A DNA stretch of 12,117 bases from Bacteroidota bacterium (GCA_963169595.1 CAUJFM010000252.1:1-12117); one strand, 5' to 3'; shown: positions 1-7,736, counted from the stretch's first letter. The notes: generated by a model from the letters alone, not told the origin. Numbers and translations are program-made.

Positions 1-965
<965 letters not shown>

Positions 966-981
966 GGATGTGTGGTGCCGC

Positions 982-1620
982 TTATTCCCCTACGACCACT
1001 TTGGCGTACCGGATCACCTTGTCGTGCAGGGTGTACCCGTTCTCCACCACGTCCAGCACCTTGCCCTTGAGGTCATTGGTCGGGGCCGGGGCCTTGGTGA
1101 TGGCCTCGTGCCGGTCGGTATCGAAGGGCTGGCCCTTCTCGCCGGCCATGGGCCGAACACCCTGGCTGCCCAGGATGTGCATCAGCTTGTTGTAGACCAG
1201 GTGGAAGCCTTCCCGCATCACCGCGACATCCTCCACCTGTGCGTTGTTGGCGATGGCTCGCTCCATGTCGTCCAGCACGGGCAGGATGTTCTTCACCGTG
1301 TTCTCCCCGGCGAACTGGAGCATCTCCAGCTTCTCCTTAGCGGTACGCTTGCGGAAGTTGTCGAACTCGGCGTTCAGGCGCAGCCACTTGTCCTTCAGGT
1401 CGGCCACATCCGCGCGGGCGGCCTCCAGCTCACCGGCCAGTTCGGCCACATCCTTGCGGCCGCCAGCCTCGGCATCACTGCTCACATGCTCGGCGGCAGC
1501 CTCGCTGGCGGCCGTCAATTCATCCTTCACTTGTTCGTCCTGGCCCTCAGCAGCAAGCGGCCGAGCGGTCGCTTTGGCAGATTCCGGTGCTTCGGCACTG
1601 ACGTTGGGTCGTTCCGACAT
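982..1620 (-). CDS. grpE: Nucleotide exchange factor GrpE
   Basis: Releases ADP from DnaK and so resets the DnaK-DnaJ cycle; cytosolic homodimer. The 212-residue product has an acidic, Ala/Glu-rich disordered N-terminus (about 1-55), a long coiled-coil helix (about 56-115, including LRLNAEFDNFRKRTAKEK, the dimerisation and GrpE signature region), and the C-terminal beta domain that contacts DnaK, ending GYTLHDKVIRYAKVVVGE. I chose ATG 1620 (MSERPN) because the sequence becomes GrpE-like only after it. An in-frame ATG at 1647 (MIFKKRPKTM) would add nine residues and cannot be excluded, as neither start has a Shine-Dalgarno sequence, which is normal in this phylum. The frame stays open to 1782 but runs through the upstream hairpin, so that extension is not real. 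It lies 16 nt upstream of dnaJ. Confidence 0.95.
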   Translation of the reverse strand: MSERPNVSAEAPESAKATARPLAAEGQDEQVKDELTAASEAAAEHVSSDAEAGGRKDVAELAGELEAARADVADLKDKWLRLNAEFDNFRKRTAKEKLEMLQFAGENTVKNILPVLDDMERAIANNAQVEDVAVMREGFHLVYNKLMHILGSQGVRPMAGEKGQPFDTDRHEAITKAPAPTNDLKGKVLDVVENGYTLHDKVIRYAKVVVGE

Positions 1621-1662
1621 GGTCTTTGGTCGCTTTTTGAAGATCATCGCTGAGGGGTCAAG

Positions 1663-1752
1663 GACAGTGCCGATCGCCGAAGTGCACCGGCCGCGCGAAG
1701 GTCGGGGACTTTTTGGCAGGAAAGGCCCACCGCAGCATGGCGTGGCACTGTC
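1663..1752. repeat. Widely spaced 9-bp inverted repeat upstream of grpE
   Basis: GACAGTGCC at 1663-1671 and its exact reverse complement GGCACTGTC at 1744-1752 flank most of the 134-nt gap between the tlpA hairpin and grpE. The core GCACT resembles half of the CIRCE operator of HrcA-controlled heat-shock genes, but the 72-nt spacing is far from CIRCE's 9 nt, and no full CIRCE is present. It could be chance. I found no convincing TAnnTTTG promoter in this gap, so grpE regulation is undetermined. Confidence 0.2.
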
Positions 1753-1754
1753 GT

Positions 1755-1797
1755 GAACGCGACAGCCCCATGCCTTGGGCATGGGGCTGTCGCGTTC
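1755..1797 (-). terminator. Perfect 20-bp hairpin after the TlpA-like gene
   Basis: Positions 1755-1774 pair perfectly with 1778-1797 around the three-base loop TTG. The hairpin begins 13 nt past the tlpA-like stop codon (minus strand) and separates that gene from grpE. Neither side carries a U-tract, so it may be a Bacteroidota-style terminator or a 3'-end stabiliser rather than a classical intrinsic terminator. The arm sequence CGACAG (1760-1765) could alternatively pair with a second CTGTCG at 1748-1753. Confidence 0.7.
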
Positions 1798-1810
1798 GGC
1801 AGCAGGACCG

Positions 1811-2392
1811 TCAGAGGCTCTTCACGTGCTTGTCCAGCTCCTGGTGCAGCGCCATACCACGCAGGTTCTTGGCGATGATCACCCCGTTGGGGTCGATCAG
1901 GAAGCTCATGGGGATGGAATTGACGCCGTAGAGCTGGGCGCCCTTGGAGTTCCAGAAGCCCAAGTCGCTCACATGGTACTTCCACTTCAACCCGTCAGCG
2001 GCGATGGCCTGCTTCCACGACTCGCGGCTGCGGTCCAGGCTCACGCTGTACACCTCGAAGCCCTTGCCGGTCTTGAAGCTCGCCTTGTTGTACTTGTCGT
2101 AGGCGGCCACCACGTTGGGGTTCTCCATGCGGCAGGGGCGGCACCAGCTGGCCCAGAAATCGATGAGCACATACTTGCCTTTCAGCTCGGAGAGCTTCAG
2201 CACCTTGGTGCTGTCGGGGTTCATGAAGGCGAGCTCCGGGGCCTTGTCCCCGATGTTGGTCCCCACCTTGGCGGTAGCCTGGTCACCGGAGGCATCCTTC
2301 TCCAGGCGGGCCGTGAAGCCATAGATGGCGAGCAGGGCGACCGCGGCCACCGTGACGATGCGAGCCTTGGACATGAGCGTGCTGAATTTCAT
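1811..2392 (-). CDS. Membrane-anchored TlpA/ResA-like thioredoxin-fold protein
   Basis: Probable extracytoplasmic thiol-disulfide oxidoreductase; in this family such proteins reduce apocytochromes or other envelope thiols. 193 residues: a hydrophobic N-terminal signal/anchor (about 9-28, KARIVTVAAVALLAIYGF), then an AhpC-TSA/Redoxin-type thioredoxin domain (about 44-193). The active site is WASWCRPC with C84 and C87, the cis-proline is P161 (SIPMSF), and GDKAPEL near residue 48 is the usual domain entry. The start at 2392 is preferred because the signal segment follows at once and an exact TAnnTTTG element ends four bases upstream; ATG 2374 (MSKARIV) is an alternative. It is flanked by a hairpin downstream and a promoter upstream, so it is probably monocistronic. 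The substrate cannot be told from sequence. Confidence 0.88.
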   Translation of the reverse strand: MKFSTLMSKARIVTVAAVALLAIYGFTARLEKDASGDQATAKVGTNIGDKAPELAFMNPDSTKVLKLSELKGKYVLIDFWASWCRPCRMENPNVVAAYDKYNKASFKTGKGFEVYSVSLDRSRESWKQAIAADGLKWKYHVSDLGFWNSKGAQLYGVNSIPMSFLIDPNGVIIAKNLRGMALHQELDKHVKSL

Positions 2393-2396
2393 GGGG

Positions 2397-2429
2397 CAAA
2401 GGTAATTGCGGCACCGGGGGCGTACCCAA
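2397..2429 (-). promoter_or_regulatory. Bacteroidota-type promoter of the TlpA-like gene
   Basis: On the minus strand TTG (2429-2427) is followed after 22 nt by TACCTTTG (2404-2397), an exact match to the Bacteroidota -7 consensus TAnnTTTG, with a spacing near the usual range. The ATG is only four bases downstream, so transcription would begin at or just inside the start codon, giving a leaderless message or use of the second ATG at 2374. By eye only two exact TAnnTTTG octamers exist in the window, both at gene starts. Confidence 0.55.
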
Positions 2430-2466
2430 CACCGTGCCACGATCATGGGAAGCCTGAGCGGCCTGT

Positions 2467-3774
2467 TCAGGGCAAACGTTCGATGCGCGCGCCGATGGCA
2501 TTGAGCCGCTCGGCGATGCGCTGGTAGCCTCGATCGATCTGCTCCACGTTGTCGATGATGCTGGTGCCCTCGGCGCTGAGGGCCGCGATCAGCAGCGACA
2601 CACCGGCCCGGATGTCGGGGCTGGTCATGCGGATGGCCCGGAGCGGGGTCTGGAAGTCGTTGCCGATGACCGTGGCCCGGTGCGGATCGCACAGGATGAT
2701 CTGCGCGCCCATCTCGATGAGCTTGTCCACGAAGAACAGGCGGCTCTCGAACATCTTCTGATGCACCAGCAGGCTGCCCTTGGCCTGGGTGGCCACCACC
2801 AGCACGATGCTGAGCAGGTCGGGGGTGAAGCCCGGCCATGGCGCATCGGCCACCGTCATGATGCTGCCATCGATGAAGGTCTTGATCTTGTAGTGGTCGT
2901 GGGCGGGGACCAGGATGTCATCGCCCTGGCGGATGACGGTGATGCCCAACCTGCGGAACACGTCAGGGATCATGCCCAGGTGATCGTAGCCGGTGCCGCG
3001 GATCAGGATCTCGCTGCGGGTCATGGCGGCCAGGCCGATGAAGGATCCGATCTCGATCATGTCGGGCAGCAGCGTGTGCTCGGTGCCGCCCAGTTCCTTT
3101 ACCCCATCGATGGTGAGCAGATTGCTGCCGATGCCCGTGATCTTGGCCCCCATGCGATTGAGCATGTGGCAGAGCTGCTGGATGTAGGGCTCGCAGGCGG
3201 CGTTGAAGATGGTGGTGCGTCCTTCCGCCATCACGGCCGCCATCAGGATATTGGCGGTGCCGGTCACACTGGCCTCGTCGAGCAGCATGTAGGCCCCCTT
3301 CAGCTTCCGGGCCTCGGCCTTGTAGAAGCCCTCCTTCGGGTCGTAGCGGAACTCGGCACCGAGGTGCTCGAAGCCGATGAAGTGCGTGTCCAACCTGCGC
3401 CGTCCGATCTTGTCGCCTCCGGGCGTGGGGATGTAGCCGCGTCCGAAGCGGGCCAGCGAGGGGCCCACCACCATCACGCTGCCCCTCAGACCACCACCCA
3501 TCTGCTTGAACTCGGGCCGCAGGAAGAACTCGATGTCGATGTCCTTGGCGGTGAAGCGCCAGCTGCCGTTGCCCAGGGACTCCACCTGCACGCCCATGTG
3601 GCGCAGCAGGTCGATCAGCTTGTTCACGTCCACAATGTCCGGGACGTTGTGGATGGTGACCGGCTCGGCCGTGAGCAGCACCGCGCAGAGGATCTGCAGT
3701 GCCTCGTTCTTCGCTCCCTGTGGTACAAGCTCGCCTTTGAGGCGGCGGCCGCCTTCGATCCTGAAACTACCCAT
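2467..3774 (-). CDS. murA: UDP-N-acetylglucosamine 1-carboxyvinyltransferase MurA (Asp-type loop)
   Basis: Transfers enolpyruvate from PEP to UDP-GlcNAc, the first committed step of peptidoglycan synthesis, in the cytosol. The 435 residues span the whole EPSP-synthase fold, close to the usual 418-440. K22 and N23 (GAKNEAL) match the conserved UDP-GlcNAc/PEP contact residues. In the mobile catalytic loop the sequence is PTPGGDKIGRRRLDTHF, so the residue equivalent to E. coli Cys115 is Asp121. Known Asp-type MurA enzymes (mycobacteria, Chlamydia) are active but not alkylated by fosfomycin. Start ATG 3774 gives the canonical N-terminus MGSFRIEGG. A DUF4290 gene lies 122 nt upstream on the same strand; the TlpA-like gene follows after 74 nt with its own promoter. 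Confidence 0.97.
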   Translation of the reverse strand: MGSFRIEGGRRLKGELVPQGAKNEALQILCAVLLTAEPVTIHNVPDIVDVNKLIDLLRHMGVQVESLGNGSWRFTAKDIDIEFFLRPEFKQMGGGLRGSVMVVGPSLARFGRGYIPTPGGDKIGRRRLDTHFIGFEHLGAEFRYDPKEGFYKAEARKLKGAYMLLDEASVTGTANILMAAVMAEGRTTIFNAACEPYIQQLCHMLNRMGAKITGIGSNLLTIDGVKELGGTEHTLLPDMIEIGSFIGLAAMTRSEILIRGTGYDHLGMIPDVFRRLGITVIRQGDDILVPAHDHYKIKTFIDGSIMTVADAPWPGFTPDLLSIVLVVATQAKGSLLVHQKMFESRLFFVDKLIEMGAQIILCDPHRATVIGNDFQTPLRAIRMTSPDIRAGVSLLIAALSAEGTSIIDNVEQIDRGYQRIAERLNAIGARIERLP

Positions 3775-3896
3775 GTGTTTGGAAGGGCGGGTCCTGTACG
3801 CCCATCACCGCCAAAACAACAACGAACACCAAGGGCTTGCGGGTATCCAGCCCACCAGCTTTCAACGATCCGGTGTGGCGGAGCTGCGACCGGGCG

Positions 3897-4553
3897 TCAG
3901 TAGCGGTTCTTCTTGCGGTTGCGGTGGCGCTTCTTGCCCCCGCGCTTGCGCACCTCGGCCTCGTTGCGCGGGCCACCCTGCTGGGACCGCAGCAGATCAG
4001 CGGTGTGGGCCAGCTGGAGCTCCTCCTTGATGCGGATGCTTCCCTTGCTCAGGTCGCTGAGGTCCTTCAGGATCACCCCGTCCGGCACCGTGTCGCGGTT
4101 CCACACGAGGAACTGCCGCTTCATCAGGTTGGCGATGAGCAGCGCATACGCTTCGCGCTCGGGGCCCGGCTCCATGGCGGCGCACTGGGCGATCATCCGC
4201 TCCACCACCTTTCCATAATGCCCGAAGCGGATGTCGGAACGGGGGTACTTCACCGGGGCCGGCTTGCTGTCCAGCTCCTCGGGGGTCGGCGGTGGATACG
4301 GGGCGTCCACATCGAGCTTGAACTCGCTCATGATGTGGAGGTGGTCCCAGAGGGTGCGTTCGAAGTTGTCGCTGTTCCGCAGCTGGGGATTGAGGCGCGC
4401 GATCACCTGGATGATCGCCTTGGCCTGCCGGGTGCGCTGTTCGCGGTCCTCCAAGGCGAGCACATGGTCCACCATGCGCTGCACAAGACGACCATATTCC
4501 GGGATGGGCAGGCGCGGGCGCTGCGTGTTGTAATCGAGGGTGATGCCGCTCAT
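3897..4553 (-). CDS. DUF4290 family protein
   Basis: A 218-residue soluble protein of unknown function that I recognise as the Bacteroidota-restricted DUF4290 family. Recognisable features are the N-terminus LDYNTQRPRLPIPEYGR, a helical segment with IIQVIARLNPQLRN (47-60) and FERTLWDHLHIMS (64-76), a proline-rich stretch YPPPTPEE (86-93), and a second helical half with FGHYGKVVERMI (110-121). There is no signal peptide or membrane segment. The last 17 residues (about 202-218) are almost all Lys/Arg with His and Asn, suggesting contact with nucleic acid, ribosomes or anionic lipid; that is inference. It sits upstream of murA on the same strand with a 122-nt gap, so the two may be co-transcribed. 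A weak promoter-like TAATTTTC lies at 4617-4624. Confidence 0.85.
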   Translation of the reverse strand: MSGITLDYNTQRPRLPIPEYGRLVQRMVDHVLALEDREQRTRQAKAIIQVIARLNPQLRNSDNFERTLWDHLHIMSEFKLDVDAPYPPPTPEELDSKPAPVKYPRSDIRFGHYGKVVERMIAQCAAMEPGPEREAYALLIANLMKRQFLVWNRDTVPDGVILKDLSDLSKGSIRIKEELQLAHTADLLRSQQGGPRNEAEVRKRGGKKRHRNRKKNRY

Positions 4554-4663
4554 GGGAAACGTGGTGTGGGCGCAAGCCCCAAGGGCCGGACCGAGGTCAA
4601 CGGCGCGCTAACGGGCGAAAATTAGGCAAAAGGGCGTTGCGGCCGCAGGTGGTCCATAAGCAA

Positions 4664-4693
4664 AAGCCCCCCGGTCGTCGGACCGGGGGGCTT
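4664..4693 (-). terminator. GC-rich hairpin terminator after the TPR lipoprotein gene
   Basis: Positions 4664-4676 pair with 4681-4693 (13 bp, core CCCCCCGG/CCGGGGGG) around the loop GTCG. On the minus strand the hairpin begins 20 nt after the lipoprotein stop and ends in a short T run, as expected of an intrinsic terminator. It insulates the downstream DUF4290-murA unit. Confidence 0.85.
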
Positions 4694-4713
4694 CCTTTCG
4701 ATCAGGTGCCGGC

Positions 4714-6426
4714 TCAGAGGCCGAGCTGACCCTTGAAGTTGCGGAACTCGAGGTCCTTCATGGCCTTGTCGCGCAGGCTGCCATCCTTCTGCACGGCGAG
4801 GGCGAGCTGGTTGCGAACCATGTCGCCGTTGCTCTGACGGGCGCCGATGATGGCCATGAGGTAGTGGCCCATGGCGCTGTCCTTGTCGCTGCTCTGCTCC
4901 AGGATGCGCTGTGCACCGGCGGCGTCACCACCCAGCATCTTGGCCAGGGCTGCGTTGAAGGTGTTGTTGCCAGACATGTTGCCGTTGGCAGCACCGTAGT
5001 CGCCGTTCTGGATGTCGATGATGCCCATGTTGTACTTCACCTCCGGACCGGCGGCCGTGGCCTTGCGGTACAGCTCCATGGCCTTCTTGCGATCGCCCTT
5101 CAGGCGGGCCACAACACCCAGGTTGTTGGTGCTGATGGGGTTGTCCTTGATGCTGTTGGCGCGCTGGAACTGGGCCTCGGCCTCGGCCAGCTTGTTCTGC
5201 AGCATAAGGATGTAACCCACGTTGTTCACACCGCGGTAGTCGTTCGGGTAGATGCGCTCCACTTCCTTGTAGATGCGGAGCTTCTCGTTCAGATCGTTGG
5301 TCAGGGTAGCGGCGAACATCAGTTCCTCCACGTTCAGCGAATCGGCCATGGTGCGGCTCATGGCCGTCAGCTGCTCATCCGTCTTGCCCACGATCTGGTA
5401 GTTCAGCTTCATCTCGCTGCGGCGCAGGGCGGGCAGGATATGGTCGCGGATCTCCGTGTAGGTGGCGGCCATGTTCTTGATCTCCTGCTCGCGCTTGTTC
5501 ACGTCAGGGTACATCTCCAGCACGCGGATCACCAGTTCCTTGTCGGGCACTTCGCTGGTGGCCATCATGGCCTTCTTGAAGCCGTCCCAGTCCTCACCGC
5601 GGGGGGTCAGGGTGTAGAAGGTCTCCGCCTTGGCAGCCTCCACCTTGGCGCGGCCCAGGTCACCCTTGGCCCACTTGGACGCGCTCTCGGCACGCTCGGT
5701 GGCGAGATTCTCGTTGAGACTGAGCTCACCCTCGGGGCTGGCCCACGCATCCACGGCCAGACCGGTGAGGTTGATATTGCCCTTCTTGGCGAAGCCCTTG
5801 ATGAAATCGGCCATCGCCTTCACATCGGCCTCCTTCAGCTCGCCGGGACGCACCACGCTGGAGTTCACCAGGTAGTTTATGGTGGCCTCCTGCGTGTGGT
5901 CGGTGATGCGCACAAAGGCGTCCTTGGCCATCAGCACCTTGTCGTCGCTCATCACGAGCAGCGGGGTGGTGATGACACCGTCGGCCACCTTGACAGCGGT
6001 AAAAGGCAGCTCCTTCTTGCCCTGCTTGCCCAGGATCTTCACCATCAGCTCGCTCTCGGCCATGGCGGGGGTGTAGGCCACCTTACCGGTGTAACTGAAG
6101 GCCTTGCCGGTCTCGTAGGGGATCACCGTGTAGTTCCCCACGGCCTTGTCACCCTGGAAGCCCACCATCTTGTAGGGGGTCTCACCACCGGCATAGGTCA
6201 GTGTCGGGGTCAGCTCCACCTGGGCCTTACGGTAGAAGTACTTGCCCGGGAAATTGCCGTTGATGCTCACCGCCACGGAGTCTCCCTGGACGATCAAGGG
6301 CGAGGGGTCGACCGTGTACTTGATGTTCTCAACGTACTTGTTCATTTTTCCCAAGCCGCCACAACCGCTGAGCACCAGCGCTGCAACGGTCGTCAGGGCG
6401 AGGCCCTTGAGGTGACGCTTTTCCAT
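4714..6426 (-). CDS. Lipoprotein with interrupted OmpA-like domain and TPR repeats
   Basis: A 570-residue predicted lipoprotein, probably attached to the outer membrane or facing the periplasm. The signal peptide ends in lipobox LSGC with Cys22. Residues 35-160 look like a beta-rich domain (VDPSPLIVQGDSVAVSINGNFPGKYF). Residues about 185-256 resemble the first half of an OmpA C-terminal domain: GLAVDAWASPEGELSLNENL followed by ATERAESASKWA. The closing strand of that fold appears only at about 341-353 (LNYQIVGKTDEQL), after a helical insert. From about 365 to 560 are TPR-type helical pairs (YPNDYRGVNNVGYILMLQNK, AEAEAQFQRA). It resembles a Bacteroidota family I know as TPR/OmpA-like lipoproteins without an assigned role. 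The start at 6426 is set by the lipobox. It is monocistronic: terminator below, promoter-like AT-rich island above. Confidence 0.85.
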   Translation of the reverse strand: MEKRHLKGLALTTVAALVLSGCGGLGKMNKYVENIKYTVDPSPLIVQGDSVAVSINGNFPGKYFYRKAQVELTPTLTYAGGETPYKMVGFQGDKAVGNYTVIPYETGKAFSYTGKVAYTPAMAESELMVKILGKQGKKELPFTAVKVADGVITTPLLVMSDDKVLMAKDAFVRITDHTQEATINYLVNSSVVRPGELKEADVKAMADFIKGFAKKGNINLTGLAVDAWASPEGELSLNENLATERAESASKWAKGDLGRAKVEAAKAETFYTLTPRGEDWDGFKKAMMATSEVPDKELVIRVLEMYPDVNKREQEIKNMAATYTEIRDHILPALRRSEMKLNYQIVGKTDEQLTAMSRTMADSLNVEELMFAATLTNDLNEKLRIYKEVERIYPNDYRGVNNVGYILMLQNKLAEAEAQFQRANSIKDNPISTNNLGVVARLKGDRKKAMELYRKATAAGPEVKYNMGIIDIQNGDYGAANGNMSGNNTFNAALAKMLGGDAAGAQRILEQSSDKDSAMGHYLMAIIGARQSNGDMVRNQLALAVQKDGSLRDKAMKDLEFRNFKGQLGL

Positions 6427-6457
6427 GAATGCGATGCGTGTTACGTGATTTCGGCTG

Positions 6458-6465
6458 CAAGTATA
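6458..6465 (-). promoter_or_regulatory. Promoter-like -7 element of the lipoprotein gene
   Basis: TATACTTG on the minus strand differs from TAnnTTTG at one position and lies in a short AT-rich island (AGTGTTTATACTTG) within GC-rich DNA. A start about six bases downstream would leave a leader of roughly 25 nt before the ATG at 6426. No clear TTG is seen at the -33 spacing. Confidence 0.4.
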
Positions 6466-6527
6466 AACACTTGCCCCCCAGCGCCCTGCACGTTCATCGT
6501 GGATTTCTCCACACCGACCGGTGGGCA

Positions 6528-7160
6528 TTACAATGAACCGATGCGGTAACCAACCGGCACATCGGTGTTCATCTGGTCCACCAACCTGTTGAAAGCCTGC
6601 TCGTCATGCAACAGGTCCCGATCACCAAGGTCCACCACCAGCACACGCTGCCCGCTCCGCTTCTGGAGGTGGTCCAGGTAGCGCTCCTGCAGCTGCATCA
6701 GGTAGTCCACGCCGATCTGCTGCTCGTAGCTCCGCCCTCGTGACCGGATCCGCTCGCGCACCCGCTCGATGCCCAGATGCAGGTAAACGATGAGGTCGGG
6801 CTGGGGCAGGTCGGCATACATGATGCCGTAGAGGTCCATGAACAGCGCATACTCGTCCGGCGGCAGCGTCACATGGGCGAAGACCAGTGATTTGCCGATG
6901 GAATAATCGGCGATCGTGCAGTTGGAGAACAGGTCCTGCTCGGTGACCCGCTTCAGTTGATGGTACCGCTGGGCCAGGAAGGACAGCTCCACGGAGAACG
7001 CGTAGCGCTCGGGCTCCTGATAGAACCTTGGGAGGAAGGGATTGTCATCGAACTCCTCCAGCACCAGCCGGCCGTGGACCATGGCGGCGAGGCGGCGTGC
7101 CAGGGTGGTCTTCCCGGCACCGATGAGGCCCTCGATGGCGATGTAGGGGTAGCGCATCAT
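6528..7160 (-). CDS. Deoxynucleoside kinase (dNK family)
   Basis: Phosphorylates deoxynucleosides for salvage of DNA precursors, using ATP, in the cytosol. 210 residues, normal for the dNK/dCK/dGK family. It shows the P-loop GLIGAGKTT (11-19), the substrate-side segment SVELSFLAQRYHQLK (56-70), ADYS at 84-87 where the family has its D/E-R-S catalytic motif (Asp85 in place), and the arginine-rich LID RIRSRGRSYEQ (137-147). The specific nucleoside is uncertain; deoxyadenosine is a reasonable guess from relatives I remember. The start ATG at 7160 overlaps the folK stop in ATGA, which indicates translational coupling; the second Met (7157) is an alternative. In many Bacteroidota this domain is fused behind HPPK; here it is a separate gene. 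Confidence 0.9.
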   Translation of the reverse strand: MMRYPYIAIEGLIGAGKTTLARRLAAMVHGRLVLEEFDDNPFLPRFYQEPERYAFSVELSFLAQRYHQLKRVTEQDLFSNCTIADYSIGKSLVFAHVTLPPDEYALFMDLYGIMYADLPQPDLIVYLHLGIERVRERIRSRGRSYEQQIGVDYLMQLQERYLDHLQKRSGQRVLVVDLGDRDLLHDEQAFNRLVDQMNTDVPVGYRIGSL

Positions 7161-7642
7161 GCACCCACGGGGTTTTGCAGGAGGTCGTTCAGCAGCTGGA
7201 GCACCGTGCGGCCCAGGAGGGGATGCACCCAGCCGGGCGCAACGTCCGCAGCAGGCGCCAGGGCGAAGGTCCGCTCGTGCATCCGCGGATGGGGCACCTC
7301 CAGACCCGGGGAGTTAACCACGCTCCCGGCGATGAGGAGCAGGTCGATGTCGATCGTGCGAGCTCCATACCGGTGCCCCCCGGTGCGGCGACGTCCCAAG
7401 GTGGTCTCGATGGCCAGCACCTCGCCGAGGATCTCTTCGGGGGCCATGGTGGAGACCAGGAGCAATGCGCGGTTCAGGAACAGACGGTCGTCGGTGAAGC
7501 CCCAGGGCACGGTCCAATGGTCGCGGCTGCGTGCGACCACCCGCCCCGCGCGAACGCCCAGCAGACGCTCAGCCTGGCCGAGGGTGACCACGGGGTCCCC
7601 CACGTTGCCACCAAGCAAGAGAAGTACTTCACGCTCCACCAT
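7157..7642 (-). CDS. folK: HPPK: 6-hydroxymethyl-7,8-dihydropterin pyrophosphokinase
   Basis: Transfers pyrophosphate from ATP to 6-hydroxymethyl-7,8-dihydropterin, making the substrate of dihydropteroate synthase in folate synthesis; cytosolic. 161 residues, the typical stand-alone size. Visible motifs are GGNVGD (11-16, usually GSN-GD), LGRRR (82-86), YGARTIDIDLLL (92-103) with Mg-binding D98 and D100, and PHPRMHERTFALAP (117-130). The start at 7642 gives the usual immediate beta strand VLLLLGGN. An exact TAnnTTTG element lies 11-18 nt upstream. It is the first gene of a two-gene operon with the deoxynucleoside kinase and is divergent from sppA. Confidence 0.95.
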   Translation of the reverse strand: MVEREVLLLLGGNVGDPVVTLGQAERLLGVRAGRVVARSRDHWTVPWGFTDDRLFLNRALLLVSTMAPEEILGEVLAIETTLGRRRTGGHRYGARTIDIDLLLIAGSVVNSPGLEVPHPRMHERTFALAPAADVAPGWVHPLLGRTVLQLLNDLLQNPVGA

Positions 7643-7652
7643 GACCGGGCGG

Positions 7653-7660
7653 CAAAGCTA
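7653..7660 (-). promoter_or_regulatory. Bacteroidota -7 promoter element of folK-dNK
   Basis: TAGCTTTG on the minus strand matches TAnnTTTG exactly and ends 10 nt before the folK ATG, implying a leader of only about five bases. No TTG is evident at the -33 spacing. This is one of only two exact octamers I found in the window. Confidence 0.5.
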
Positions 7661-7728
7661 TTCCTGCCTTCCATCCCCCGGCCCTCCCGCTCATGTGATC
7701 GGATGCCTCGCGTGCGCCATGTCCCGGA

Positions 7729-7736
7729 TAGTTTCG
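7729..7736 (+). promoter_or_regulatory. Possible -7 promoter element of sppA
   Basis: TAGTTTCG has one mismatch to TAnnTTTG and ends 19 nt before the sppA ATG, a normal short leader distance. It shares the 113-nt divergent gap with the folK promoter. There is no clear -33 TTG, so support is modest. Confidence 0.3.

Noticed and set aside
1621..1782. N-terminal extension of grpE back to 1782
   Set aside because: The extra residues would be encoded by the terminator-like hairpin and intergenic DNA and do not resemble GrpE.
2680..3903. 407-codon open frame on the plus strand opposite murA
   Set aside because: Antisense shadow of murA; no family resemblance and biased composition.
4864..6549. 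561-codon open frame on the plus strand, opposite the TPR lipoprotein gene
   Set aside because: The product is a low-complexity His/Leu/Gly/Val-rich translation typical of antisense frames in GC-rich coding DNA; the opposite strand encodes a lipobox protein with recognisable domains.
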